64,000 nt of DNA, taken from Sciurus carolinensis (taxonomy: Eukaryota; Chordata; Mammalia; Rodentia; Sciuridae). Location of the stretch: positions 61,253,498 through 61,317,497 of the forward strand of contig NC_062223.1 in NCBI RefSeq assembly GCF_902686445.1, written 5' to 3'. The notes under the pieces were generated by a model. The model was given only the letters and a program-made list of their open reading frames with translations. It was not told where the DNA came from and did not search any database. The stretch's first letter is position 1; each line of letters opens with the position of its first letter. Below are positions 1 through 12,048 of this stretch, piece by piece. Made by a program: the position numbers and the translations under genes.

Positions 1-1735
1 GTCTGGGGGCTGGCTTTGTGTGCTTATTCACTTACTTACTGAAACAAACCTTTCCAACCTGACAATACTATGGGGTTGAGGCTACAACTAGTCCTATTAA
101 GGAAAACCCACTGGCATCTTTAAAGCCAGGAGCAGGACTCTGAGGAGGTGGGAGACAGAACAGGGTCATTTCTAATGTAGGCACAGTGGGGTGGAGAGAT
201 TCAGGTCAGGGGCACAGCTGGAGGTCTGCTGGAAGGAGCTGGTGGGAGATGGGTGGGGAGAGCCAAATAGGAGCTTCTCCCACTTCCCAGTTTTGCCTGG
301 GGCCAGCCCTGGGCACAATGATAACATTTCTATAAAACAATTCTCAGGAAGGCTGGTAGGGGAGGGGAAGAGGCATACCTTTCTACAATTAAGTGCATCC
401 TGCCAACTGAATGATCTTTCTAGGATCAGCTGAAGTTGTGAATGTGTTTCGAGTATACACAAAGTGTCAGACCAGGATTGGGAGTGAAAGCCAGGAGTGT
501 GTGTGTGTGTGCATTCTCAGTGTCACACCGTCCTTAGGTCCAGTAGGTCATCTTGGTGCCCCAAATGCTTTCTGTCTTCTGACTGATGGTGAAACATAAC
601 CACAGACAGATCAATGAAAGGATGTGAATAAAATTGGAAAGGAAACCTTTTGGGGAGTGTTATTCATATTGTATTGGCAAGAAACAGAGACAATCTTAAG
701 ACCAGACAAATTTATTATAAGAATGTATGTAGAGCATTCTACATTCATGAGATACAGGTGGCCCTGTAGATCTATTGCTCTTCTGGGCTCTCTTCTGGAC
801 TGTGAAGTCCTAGGTTCACAACATCTCTGACTTGGTTTAATCTGATTCCCAAATTCAAGAAGATAGTTGTGTTTATGTGCTACCGCCCAAATTCTGTTGA
901 GAATCTGAGTGACTAGCCTAGCTATGTACCATTGCTCCCACTGGAGGGTATTCTTCATGAAAGCCTCATGGGGAACTGTCTGACCAATGGACAGGCCACC
1001 TTGGTAGTCTACTTACTGACCACCTGGCCCTAAGAATAGCTTGTAGTTAACATCCCTCATCAGATGTGTAGTTAGGTTGGTTTGGGATGGGAGAAGAAAT
1101 TGGCACCATAAAAGACATGTTTAATACAAGAATACATCTGATTTTGGAAGTCATCCTAGGAGTGGGAGAAAGAATGAGGGAAAGAAGAAACGGGGACATG
1201 TATGAAAACAAAAAGCGTTTTCTGGAACTACAAAATCAAAGTTTAAACATACATTAAAGGAAATTGAATGTGGAAGAAAGGAAGCATCATTTACATCATA
1301 AACCAATTCTTCCCTCACTTCTAAGACTATCTTCTCTAAATTGCGCATCTAGGAGAAGAGATTTCTCAAAGCAGATGATTTACTGGGTCAGTCAACTTCT
1401 TTGTAAATAAAGGACAGATCTTTACTGTTTATTGGTATTCACTGAAAAAAGCTTAAATAAAGACCTTGTCAACCAAGAACACTTGAAGTATGTAGGATTA
1501 GGAGTTAGATGCAGAAAGATCCAACCACAGAAAAGGAAGAAAAATTAAAATTAAATTTTGATTAAATATTTGAGTTAGAAATGGCTTTGTAATCTTAAAA
1601 CTAATACAAGTGCCAAAGGGAAAAAAAAATTGATACCTTTTACTATATAAAAATATAACACTTCTGTATGGAAAAATTAATATAATTAAAGTAGGAAAAT
1701 TGGTACAAATGTCAAAGGATTAACAGCCTTACTAT
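1..1735. other. Unassigned sequence, no gene recognised
   Basis: No repeat family or exon was recognised. Reading frames here are short and lack recognisable protein motifs. A short (GT)n run lies near 499-512. From about 1460 the sequence becomes A-rich and may be the degraded start of the old L1 fragment that is clear from about 1740. Confidence 0.5.
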
Positions 1736-1739
1736 ATGG

Positions 1740-2280
1740 AGATTTCATAAAAATTGATAAGAAAAACACCAGTTCTCAATGGCTAATGGAGAGAGGATGT
1801 GAACATGCATAAAAGAGGAAATGTATAATTAATAAATTTTTGAACAAAATCTTTGTTCTACTAATCAGAGAAATGAAAATTAAAACAGTAATCAGAGGAT
1901 ATGCTCCAGGCCTTTTCCTACTCAAATTAGCAAAAATTAAATACCTGGTACAGGTATAGGGACAATAAAGCAGCCATACTCTTAACTCACAGAAAGGAGT
2001 TTATGATGTGGTATGGTTTTGAAAAATAATATAAGGGGCATATGGGAATTTGTCAAGAAATCTAGAATTCAAGGATGTTCATGAAAGTATTTATCATAAT
2101 GAGTAACTGGAAAGCTATCATAATGTACCACTGCAGAGGAAGGTATAAGTAAACCACAGTCCCTTTATGTGCTCATATATACCTTTAGGATCTTTCCAAC
2201 AACCTGAGGACATGCTAACATCATTGTGTTAAATAAAAACTGTGTGTTCTATGTGAATACAACCATGTATGAAAGAAGTA
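1740..2280 (+). repeat. Ancient L1 fragment (ORF2 3' region)
   Basis: The order of short motifs matches the 3' part of mammalian L1 ORF2: a stretch like 'ctaatcagagaaatgaaaattaaaac' split over 1860-1885, a degraded 'gaggatatgc/ggtacaggtataggga' block, 'gttcatgaaagtatttatcataatg' around 2075-2105 and 'taactggaaa' after it. It is much more diverged than the L1 at 6060 and has no long open frame. It is probably an L1M-age copy, assigned by motif order only. Confidence 0.62.
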
Positions 2281-3615
2281 CAGCAGAGAAGACCAATGGC
2301 AAGGCATTTGTGTTTCCTCTGCTTAATGGACAATTCTGAATCATTATGTGTTTTTATTTGTTTTGTTGCTATTCTTTTTGATTTAAATAAACTTGCATTA
2401 TTCTTACAATGTAAATAAAATAAATAAAAAATGAGTGTAAGAGTGTGGGAATTCATTTAAACTTGAACACAGCAAATAAAAGGGATAGAGAGTGAGGGAA
2501 GGAATGTGAGGGACAGCATGGTAGGAGGGTGGGTCTCATGGCTGGGCTGTCTGTTCCATCTACTCTTCCTGGTGTGTCATCTTGCAATTCAGGAGCCACT
2601 GGTCTCACTCTAGCTCTGGGGCTGGGCCCTGATTGGTGGAAACCAATCCACATACTCCCTTCTATAACCCATGTGGTTTTGGTAACCCAGGTTCAAGCCA
2701 AAGAGACTATGGAAATTTTCCCTGGAGCTCTTCAAATTGATGCCTATGGAATTTTCTCTGTCCCTTCTGGGTGTGCAGGAAGCATGTGGCCCTGACTGCT
2801 TTTGGTTCCTATGCTGAAACCGTGGGGGAAGTCAGTCTGTGCACAAGACCAACACCAAGAGGAGCTGTGTTGCTGCTCCTCCTACCTTGGGGCTTTCTGA
2901 TTAAGTTAACTTAAAATTCACTAAGTTGGTTTCAGTTCTGTTCTGTTTTTTAAGTGATGTTACTTATAAGAATTTCTGATCCCTGATATCACTTCCCATA
3001 GATCACAACAGAATAGAAGGGAATGTAAAATAAATTTGAGGATATGTGTCTGACTTCAATATTGGTAGAAAAGAGCCTGAGAAAGCCCTAGAAACCAAGA
3101 TGAGTCCTGGAAACTCAGTGATGATTGCAAGCGATCTGGAAAGAGAAAACTCTTTAAAATGATGATCAGTATAATACAAATAAGTCATTTTATCTCATCT
3201 CATCCCAGTCTTGGTGTTCCTGCCAAGTTATGTGAACTGGGGTAAGAAATAATGTCAATAGTGTTAATGCCTCCCAAGAAGGATGTTGTCTATCATGGCT
3301 TAACATATTAGACAGGTTCCACACTGTTTCTGGAGTTGGGATGTACTTAGCTAGCCATCTGGTTGAACTCTGATGTTTAGATGAACCAAACACATGGTAT
3401 GTGCCATGTCCAGTGGTCCACAGTCTACTGATTACTGACCACCAAAGAGCTACCAGTTTGGGATGAAGGCAGGGAGAGTTTGTAGGTCTAGGTAGTTCTT
3501 GGCTTTGGATTTGAGGAAGAAAACTTCATCTTTTGATTGGGGGAAAAAATTCTAAGCTCATCTAAGCAGTTCTCACTTTGAAATTAAAACCTACCCAGGT
3601 TTTGCTGAAGATTTT
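2281..3615. other. Unassigned sequence
   Basis: Apart from an A-rich patch (about 2410-2432), no repeat family or gene is recognised. Open frames up to 88 codons occur on both strands and look like chance. Confidence 0.45.
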
Positions 3616-3618
3616 CAA

Positions 3619-3619
<1 letters not shown>

Positions 3620-3670
<51 letters not shown>

Positions 3671-3712
3671 AGAGAGATGGAGAGAGGAGAGGAGACAGAC
3701 AGACAGACAGAC
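3620..3712 (+). repeat. Compound microsatellite (GT)n(GA)n(GACA)n
   Basis: A pure GT run is followed by a GA-rich tract with interruptions and then about five GACA units. The 62-codon frame across it is repeat translation, not a gene. Confidence 0.97.
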
Positions 3713-3814
3713 AATAATAAACAGTGTACTTTCTATTTGACACTGAGGTTTATGTATACCTGGTAAATATTCTCACTTTATCAATCACGCTGAATGAATA
3801 ACTTATTCATTTAT

Positions 3815-3905
3815 AATACATGCATTTACAAATGTTATTGGGGACCTGCTGTTAATTATGCTGGATGCTTAGCTTGGGGGATACATGAATAAGTAATACA
3901 GGTAT
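3815..3905 (-). repeat. L2 3'-end fragment, antisense
   Basis: The sequence reads like the antisense of the L2 3' end: a 'cattta..aaatgttattggggacctgctgt' block, then 'tatgctggatgcttagcttgggggatac'. It abuts the MIR that follows. It is short and diverged. Confidence 0.4.
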
Positions 3906-3914
3906 GTAAAATGC

Positions 3915-4138
3915 ATTTATTTAGCCCCTTACTATATACCAACACTATAGTAAGCACTTGCATTGCATTATTTACTTACATTTCACCTGAAAGTCTATAT
4001 CTGAGCATTATTATTTATTCCAGTTTTACAGATAGAGAACTGAAGATCAGATGAGTAACTTGTCTAAGATCACACAGCCTCTGAGAGGTAGACCAGGATT
4101 CAAACTGGGGTGTACACACACTTAACCTCTATGCCAAG
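3915..4138 (-). repeat. MIR SINE, antisense
   Basis: Antisense MIR motifs occur in order: 'ccttactatataccaacac', 'agtaagcacttgcat', 'ttttacagatagagaactga', 'aagatcacacagcct' and 'aggattcaaactggg'. Together they cover most of a MIR. Confidence 0.8.
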
Positions 4139-4750
4139 GAGAAGACAGAAACCCAAATAATAAGTTAAATTCCTATGGGATCATGTGGTGGATATAAGGC
4201 ACAAAGAAAGTTGAGAATGTGGCTACTGATTCTGGTGAGGGAATGCTTGGAAGAAAAATCATCATTTGAACTGGATCTTGAAAGATTCAGAGAAGAAAGT
4301 AGGTAATGAGGAGGAAATAGATTCCAGCAGATAGAAGAGCTTGAGCAAAGATGTGAAGATGATGAATGGTGTACCTGAGCCTGGGGAGCACCCAGTTAGC
4401 TGAGACTGTAGAAATCAGTTGAGTAGGGTAGCAGCAAGAGCAAAGATTATCAAAGAGGGTTTGTCAAGTGGAGAAGTTTGAACTTGACCTTGCAGGAAAG
4501 GACTTTTCCAACAGAGGTTTTCCTTCTGGGGTGATAAGACTATATTTGTGTTTTAGAATTATCTCATAGGTATTAATGTGCCAGGGACCAGGGGGATTAA
4601 AATGGAGAGACCAGATGTACAGAAAATTGTTGGTGGAGGCCTTTGCAAGCTCCAGGGAGTCACAGTAAGAGAACTTACGTCACCCCTGCCCCCACCTCAC
4701 ATTTTAGAAGCTACTACCAATTGGAGTTTTGCTTTCTTGAGTTATGGCTG
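4139..4750. other. Unassigned, possible unclassified ancient repeat
   Basis: The style of 4190-4500 ('tggatcttgaaagattcagag', 'tgagcaaagatgtgaagatgatgaat') recalls an ancient interspersed repeat that I cannot name. No gene is seen. Confidence 0.3.
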
Positions 4751-4756
4751 CAATAG

Positions 4757-4965
4757 AGAGGCAGTGTGATATAATAGAGAACTCTGGTGTCAGATTCTCC
4801 TGCTTTCAAATCCTGGCTCTACTATTTACCTAGTAATGTGTGACCAATGAAACTTTCCTCATGTATAAACAAGTAATAAGACCTAACTCATAGGGTATTG
4901 TGAGGATTAAATGCAGTAGTTTATGTAAAGTGCCTAGCATAAAGAAATCCTATGAATAGTAGCTC
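4757..4965 (+). repeat. MIR SINE, sense
   Basis: Sense MIR motifs occur in order: 'gcagtgtgatataatagaga', 'caaatcctggctctactat', 'cctcatgtataaac', 'tgtgaggattaaatgcagta' and 'gtgcctagcataaag'. The tRNA-like head and the 3' region are both present. Confidence 0.85.
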
Positions 4966-5154
4966 CCTTCCCCATCCCTTCATACTAAGAAATGATCAAT
5001 TGGTGTCCCCAGATCAGTTATGACCTGCCACATACTGACAATTTCCAAACTGAGTAAAAACATTTACCTTCTAAAACCATTCTTTTGTTGTTGTTGTTGC
5101 TCCAGTGACTTAATACATTGATTGATTTTAATACACTTTTTAAAACTACTTTAG

Positions 5155-5562
5155 TGATATTAGTCAGGCTAGACTAGGGTATTCTGCAGTAACAAACTAA
5201 CTCTGAATATCAATGGCTTATAACAAAATCTTATTTTTCATTAATTTTACATTATCATCAATCATTAGTAGAGGGTGTTTCTTCATGAAGTCACCCATGG
5301 ACTCAAGCTGACAAAGACCACAATATCTTATAACTATGCAATCTGCAATACAAATTCTCTAAACACCCTATAGAAATGGAAGTGAGAGTTTGGAGGGGGT
5401 ACACAGGAGTTTATCTCTTCTAATGAGAAGTAACACATTCTACGTCCATTCATGGTCAGCCCCTTGTTCTGGACTAGAACATGGCCTAAGTCTAACTATA
5501 GGAGAGAGAAGAAATGTGAGACAACGTAGACTATTGGTGAGCATTTATTACTCTGCTACATA
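5155..5562 (-). repeat. MLT1-like MaLR LTR, antisense
   Basis: The left end reads as the antisense of an MLT1 LTR 3' terminus ('agtcaggctagactagggta', 'ctgcagtaacaaact', 'atcaatggctta'). The right part holds 'tggtcagccccttgttctgg'. It is a solitary, strongly diverged copy; the MLT1 subtype is uncertain. Confidence 0.5.
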
Positions 5563-6046
5563 AGTTATGGACACATAAAAATTACAAAAATGAAAAAAGT
5601 TAGATTTTCCTCTAGTTAAAATCTTCTTCTTGACAACTGAGTTTATTTTTCCTTATTTTAGCTCTTATCACAGTCCTTTGCTTCAGGGAACCATCATGAA
5701 AGATCTCCCATGCTGTTTGCAGTGAAGGACTTTTCAAATAGCAGAGGTATCTCAGAAATAATTTGGTGTCCCATATTTTTAAGGACCCATTAAAGTTTTG
5801 TTGACTCTCCCTGCTTTAACAAGAAAATCTCTTAGAGTGCTAGGTAGGGGTGGGTTAGAGTATAGACAACAGTGAATTCATGGGAGTTGTAACTACCTTC
5901 TATATACAAACTCTACTGGTAAACAGAACATTTGTTTTTTTTAAAGCACTATTTCCAATTTGGGGGTCCAGCACATGTTGTGCTAGAATCATGTATGGTT
6001 ACTTTAAAAACATATCAAAGCCCTACCTTGATGTATTAAATCTATG
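5563..6046. other. Unassigned sequence before the L1
   Basis: No gene or repeat is recognised up to the L1 target-site duplication. Confidence 0.4.
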
Positions 6047-6059
6047 AAAAGGGCCTAGG
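6047..6059. repeat. Left target-site duplication of L1
   Basis: The 13-mer aaaagggcctagg is repeated exactly at 12401-12413. It starts with AAAA, as expected for L1 endonuclease nicking at TTTT on the bottom strand (here TTTT followed by C). Confidence 0.93.
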
Positions 6060-7227
6060 TCCCAGGAGGGCGCCATCACTGGTTGGTTGCATCCTGGAGC
6101 GATCTGGCAGGGGAGCCAGGCCGCCTGCATCTGGAGGGTAGCAGGTGGGCACACCCCAACACGCCTGCCTTGCGGAGCTAGGCCGCAGGCAGCCAACCCA
6201 CTCAATTACCAGACCAAAGAATCACCATCACTGAGCGACCCCACCTGACCACCACGCAGAGGTCTGTTGCCATCGCGGAGCCAGTCTGCCTGCATCGCGG
6301 AGCTAGCCAGAGGCCTTCTTTATGGGCTGGTGCAGGCATTTTGAATTAATCCCTGAGGGCCATGGCCATCATCACTGGAAGGGCAGCTCCTTTCCTGAGG
6401 CACCTACAGGAGGCTAGAGGACCTTTGACAAGACCCCAGGAGTCAAGAAAAGGAGGTATTGAGGACTTGGACTAACTCAGAACCACCAAGTGAGTCTCTC
6501 CCATTGGTCGGTTCCCCGGATGGGGCAGTAGTCCCAAAATGCAGGGAACTTCGTGGAGTAGAGTGGCCCAGTGAGACTCCCCTGCTGGAGCTGAGTACCC
6601 AGTCAACCAGGAGCATTGCAGAGGAGGGCCCCACAGCGAGAGGCTTTGACGCAGAGTGAGGGTTCGAGTCCCAGGCGGTAGCTCCTGTCCCCAGGGAATA
6701 CAGCAGAGGAGGGCCACTCGGAGAGGGAGTCCCTCTCAGGGAGAGACTCCCCAGCTCAGGCGGTAGGTCAGGACCCCTGGGAACACCACAGAGGAGGGCT
6801 TCTGAATCCAGGTGGTAGTTCTGGACTGAAGGGAACTTCTCAGAGGAGAGTTGCCCAGCGAAACTTCCCCACCTGGTGAGTCTTCCCCGCTGGGCGAGGC
6901 TTTCCCACCAGGGCAGTAGAACCAGAGACACAGGCCCAGATCAGACATGCCCCAGTCTGCAGTCTAGTCCCCCTTTGGCTGACCATCAGTCAACAAGTGG
7001 AGGAACCCCTGCCCACTGACAGGGAATATACCCCCACCTGAAAGCCATCATCCCTAGAGGGGCAGCTTCCTAGTGGAGCACTGCATTATCAAGTTCCTCC
7101 AAGACTTCAGGCTACTGAAAGCTAACAGGTGAGTTATTGGAAATCTACAGAGACAATATTAGTCAATAGAGGGAAATTTGCAATATCCCAGGAGTTTCAC
7201 TACTAGAGGGGTAGATACCTGAGCAAC
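6060..7227 (+). promoter_or_regulatory. 5' UTR / internal promoter of the older L1
   Basis: The outer part (6060-6430) is GC-rich with short near-repeats of 'tgcggagc/tcgcggagc' (around 6170, 6273, 6295). From about 6460 ('ggacttggactaactcag..agtgagtctctcccatt') it parallels 60850-60900 of the young L1. It has only about one or two submonomer-like segments (about 6610-6720) where the young element has a long tandem array. Open frames on both strands, up to 162 codons antisense (6443-6931), lie inside this region. Confidence 0.8.
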
Positions 7228-8259
7228 ATGAGAAAACAAGGGAAAGGAAAATGTCCCAAACAACCTAGATGGTATAGCAATAAAATCCAATGACAGCATG
7301 GCAGAAGAAATGTCAGAAAGGGAGTTCAGAATGTATATAATTAAATGACCAGAGAAGGAAAACAAGGAGATGAAAGAGCAAATGTAGGCATTGAAGGATG
7401 AGATGAAAGAGAAATGCAGGCATTAAATGATTGCACAATCAACCAGTTAAAGAGCAAATGTGGAAAGCAAAAGATCATTTCAATAAAGAGAGATATTGAA
7501 AAATAACAGAATCCTTGAAATGAAGGAAACAATAAACCAAATAAAAAACTCCATAGAAAGCATAACCAATAGGATAGATCACCTGGAAGACATAACCTCA
7601 GATATTGAAGACAAAATATTTAATCTGAAAATAAAGTTGACCAAACAGAGAAGATGGTAAGAAATCAGGAACAGAATCTACAAGAATTATGGGATATCAT
7701 GAAAAGATCAAATTTAAGAATTATTGGGATTGAGGAAGGCTTAGAGAAACAAACCAAAGGAATGAAAAATCTATTCAATGAAATAATATCAGAAAATTTC
7801 CCAAATCTGAAGAATGAAATGGAAAATCAAGTACAAGAAGCTTATAGGACTACAAATACACAAAATTATACAACAGACCCATACCAAGACACATTATAAT
7901 GAAAATACCTAACATACAAAATAAAGACAGAATTTTAAAGGATGCGAGAGAAAAGAAATTATATGCAGGGGAAAACCAATACAGATATCAGCAGATTTTT
8001 CAATCCAGACCCTAAAAGCTAGAAGGGCCTGGAACAACATTTTTCAAGCCCTGAAAGAAAACGGATGCCAACCAAGAATCTTATACCCAGCAAAACTTAC
8101 CTTCAGATTGACAACGAAATAAAATCTTTCCATGATAAACAAAAGCTGAAAGAATTTACAAAAAGAAAGCCAGCATTACAGAACATTCTCAGCAAAATAT
8201 TCCATGAGGAAAAAGATGAAAAACAACGATGTAATCAGCAAAGGGAGGAACTACCTTAA
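7228..8259 (+). pseudogene. ORF1: L1 ORF1 pseudogene
   Basis: The start (ATG at 7228) and stop (TAA at 8257) align with the intact ORF1 at 62609-63622. An in-frame segment of 81 codons (7654-7899) matches the end of the coiled coil and the start of the RRM; another (8065-8259) matches the C-terminal domain. Stops and frameshifts occur near 7345, 7386 and 7880-7970. A tandem 33-nt duplication (7367-7399 and 7400-7432) lengthens the coiled-coil region relative to the young copy. No functional ORF1 protein can come from it. Confidence 0.93.
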
Positions 8260-8279
8260 AGGAATAGCCAATTCGTGTC

Positions 8280-8308
<29 letters not shown>
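8280..8308 (+). repeat. 29-nt A run in the ORF1-ORF2 spacer
   Basis: An uninterrupted A tract sits where the young copy has 'tgtgtcaaaaatttt'. It is best read as microsatellite-like growth of the short native A run inside the element, not as a new retrotransposon tail, because L1 sequence continues on both sides. Confidence 0.9.
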
Positions 8309-8314
<6 letters not shown>

Positions 8315-8315
8315 A

Positions 8316-11300
8316 ATGACTGGGACACACAAATCATATCTCAATAATAACCCTGAATGTTTAATGGTCTGAACTCATCAATCAAAAGACATAGACTGGC
8401 AGATTGGATTAAAAAGAAGATCCAAAAATGTGCTGCCTGCAAGAGACTCATCTCAAAGAAAGAGATACCCACAGACTAAAGGTGAAAGGATGGGAAAAAA
8501 CATACCACGCACACAGGGACACAGCAAAAAAGCTGGAGTATCCATCCTCATTTCAAATAATGTGAACTTCAAGCCAAAGTTAGTCGAAGGGATAAAGAAG
8601 GACATTTCATACTGCTTAAGGGAAGCATAAATCAGCAAGACATAACAATCATAAATATCTATGCCCCAAACAGTGGCTTATCCATATAGGTCAAACAAAT
8701 CCTTCTCAATTCCAGAAATCAAATAGACCACAACACAATAATACTAGGTAATTTTAACACACCTCTCTCACCACTGGACAGATCCTCCAAAAAAAAATTG
8801 AACAAAGAAATCATAGATCTCAATAACACAATAATTCAGACTTAATGGACATTTATAGAATATACCATCCAACAAAGAGCGAATACACTTTCTTCTCAGC
8901 AGCACATGGATCCTTCTCTAAAATAGACCGTATTTTATGCCTCAAAGCTAATGTTAGCAAGTATAAGAAGATAGAGATACTACCTTGTATTTTATTCAGA
9001 TCATAATGGATTGAAATTAGAAATAAAGACAGAGTAAAAACCAGAAACTACTCCAACACCTGGAGCTTAAATAATAATGCTATTGTATGAGGCATGGAAT
9101 AATAGAAGACATCAGGAAGGAAATTAAAAAATTCTTAGAGGTAAATGAGAACAAGAAACATCATAACATCCTTGGGACACTATGAAAGCAGTACTCAGAG
9201 GAAAATTTATTTCATGGAGTGCATTCAATAAAGAGAAAAAATCAACAAATTAACGACCTAATACTACAGCCCAAGCCCTAGAAAGAGAAGAACAGAGCAA
9301 GACTAAAAGTAGTAGAAGACAGGGAAATAGTTAAAATCAGAGCTGAAATCAATGAAATTGGAACCAAGAAGAACCATAGAAAAAATTGAGAATATGAATA
9401 GGTGGTTCTTTTGAAACCAATAAACAAATTGTTACACCTAGCCACACTAACAAGGAGAAGGAGAGAGAAAACCCAAATTACTAAAATTCAGAATGAAACA
9501 AGGAATATCACAACAGACGTGATTGAAATTCAAAACATAATTAGAAGTTATTTGAAAATCTATACTCCAACAAAATAGAAAATCTCGAAGACATCAACAA
9601 GTTTCTAGAGATGACATATGAATTACCAAAACTGAACCAGGAGGACATACACAATTTAACTAGATCAATTTCAAGTAATGAAATAGAAGAAGTCATCAAA
9701 AGCCTACACAAAGAAAAGTCCAGGACCAGATGGGTTCTCAGCCGAGTTCTATAAAACCTTTAAAGAAGAGCTCATTCCAATACTTCTCAAAGTATTTCAT
9801 GAAATAGAAGAGGAGGGAACCCTCCCAAACTCATTCTATGTAGCCAATATCACCCTGGTATCTAAACCAGACAGAGACACATCGAGGAAAGAAAATTTCA
9901 GACCAATATCCTTAATGAACATTGATGCAAAAATTCCCAACAAAATCTTAGCAAATCACATACAAAAATATATTAAAAAGATAGTGTACTATGATCAAGT
10001 GGGTTTTATCCCAGGGATGCAAGGTTGGTTCAACATTCGGAAATCAATAAATGTTAATTCACCACATCAACAGACTTAAAGTGAAGAATAACATGATTAT
10101 TTCGATAGATGCAGAAAAAGCATTTGATAAATACAGCAATCCCTTCATGCTCAAAACACTAGAAAAAATAGGAATAGTGGGAACATTCCTTAACATTGTA
10201 AAGGTCATCTATGCTAAGCCCATGGCCAATATCATCTAAATGGTGAAAAAACTGAAAGCATTCCCCTTAAAACTGGAACAAGGTCAGGGATGCCCTCTTT
10301 CCCAACTTCTATTCAACATTGTCTTTGAAAGTCTAGCCCAGAGCAATTAGACAGCCAAGGAAATTAAAGGGATACAAATAGGAAAAGAAGAACTCAAAAC
10401 TATCCCTATATGCTGATGACATGATTATATATTTAGAGAAACCAGGAAATTCACCAGAAAACTTAGAACTCATAAGTGAATTCAGGAAAGTAGCAGGATA
10501 TAAGATCAATGCTCATAAATCCAATGCATTTTTATACATACGTGATGATCTTCAGAGGATGAAGTTAGGAAACTACCCCATTCACAATAGCTTTGAAAAA
10601 AAAAATACTTGGGAATCAATCTAACAAAGAGGTGAAAAACCTCTACAATAGACTACAGAACACTAAGAAAGAAATTCAAGAAAACATTAGAAGATGGAAA
10701 GATCTCCCATGTTCTTGGATAGGCATGAACTAATATTGTCAAAAGGCCATACTACCAAAAGGCTATACAGATTCAATGCAATTCCAATTAAAATCCCAAT
10801 GACGTACCTTACAGAATAGAACAAGCAATCATGAAATTCATCTGGAAGAATAAGAAACCCAGAATAGCTAAAGCAATCCTTAGCAGGAAGAGTGAAGCAG
10901 GGAGTATCACAATACCAGATCTTCAACTCTCCCCACAATGCAATAGTCACCAAAAACGGCATGGTATTAGCACCAAATCGACAGGTAGATCAATGTACCG
11001 AATCGAGGACCAAGACACAAACCCAAATAAATAAAATTTTCTCATACTAGACAAAGATGCCAAAAATATGCAATGGAGAAAAGATAGCCTCTTCAACAAA
11101 TGGTACTGGGAAAACTGGAAATCCATATGCAACAGAATGAAACTAATCCCCTATCTCTCACCCTGCACAACAATCAACTCAAAATGGATCAAGGACCTTG
11201 GAATCAGACCAGAGACCCTACATCTTATAGAAGAAGAAGTAGGTTCAAATCTTCAACATGTTGACTTAGGGTCAGACTTCCTTAATAGGACTCCCATAGC

Positions 11301-11965
11301 ACAAGAAATAAAAGCAAGAATCAATAAATGGGATAGATTCAAACTAAATAGCTTTCTCTTAGCAAGGGAAACTGTCAGTAATGTGAAGAGAGAACCTACA
11401 GAGTGGGAGAAAATCTTTGCCACTCATACTTCAGATAGAGCACTAATTTCCAGAATATATAAAGAACTCAAAAAACTCTACATGAAGAATACAAATAACC
11501 CAATCAACAAATGGGCTAAGGAAATGAACAGACACTTCACTGAAGAAGATCTATAAGCAATCAACAGATATATGAAAAAATGTTCAACATCTTTAGTAAT
11601 AAGAGAAATGCAAATCAAAACTACCCTAAGATTCCATCTCACCCCAATTAGAATGGTGATTATCAAGAATATTAGCAACAATAGTTGTTGGCGAGGATGT
11701 GGGGAAAAAGGTACATTCATACATTGCTGGTGGGGCTGCAAATTAGTGCAACCGCTCTGGAAAGCAGTGTGGAGATTCCTTAGAAAACTTGGAATGGAAC
11801 TACCATTTGAGCCAGCTATCCCATTCCTTGGCCTATACCCAAAGGACTTAAAATCAGCATACTATAGAGATACAGCCACAACAATGTTCATAGCTGCTCA
11901 ATTCATAATAGCCAGATTGTGGAACCAAACTAGATGCCCCAATTGATGAATGGATAAAGAAACTA

Positions 11966-12048
<83 letters not shown>

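Noticed and set aside
3578..3766. Frames with repeated VCVC or HTHT residues (also at 11854-12045 and 51830-52063).
   Set aside because: They are translations of microsatellites.
6443..6931. A 162-codon antisense frame considered as a host gene.
   Set aside because: It lies wholly inside an L1 5' UTR; it is kept only as a possible antisense L1 frame in the findings.
8280..8308. The A run read as a poly(A) tail marking the end of one insertion and the start of another.
   Set aside because: L1 sequence on both sides is collinear with the young L1, so it is internal.
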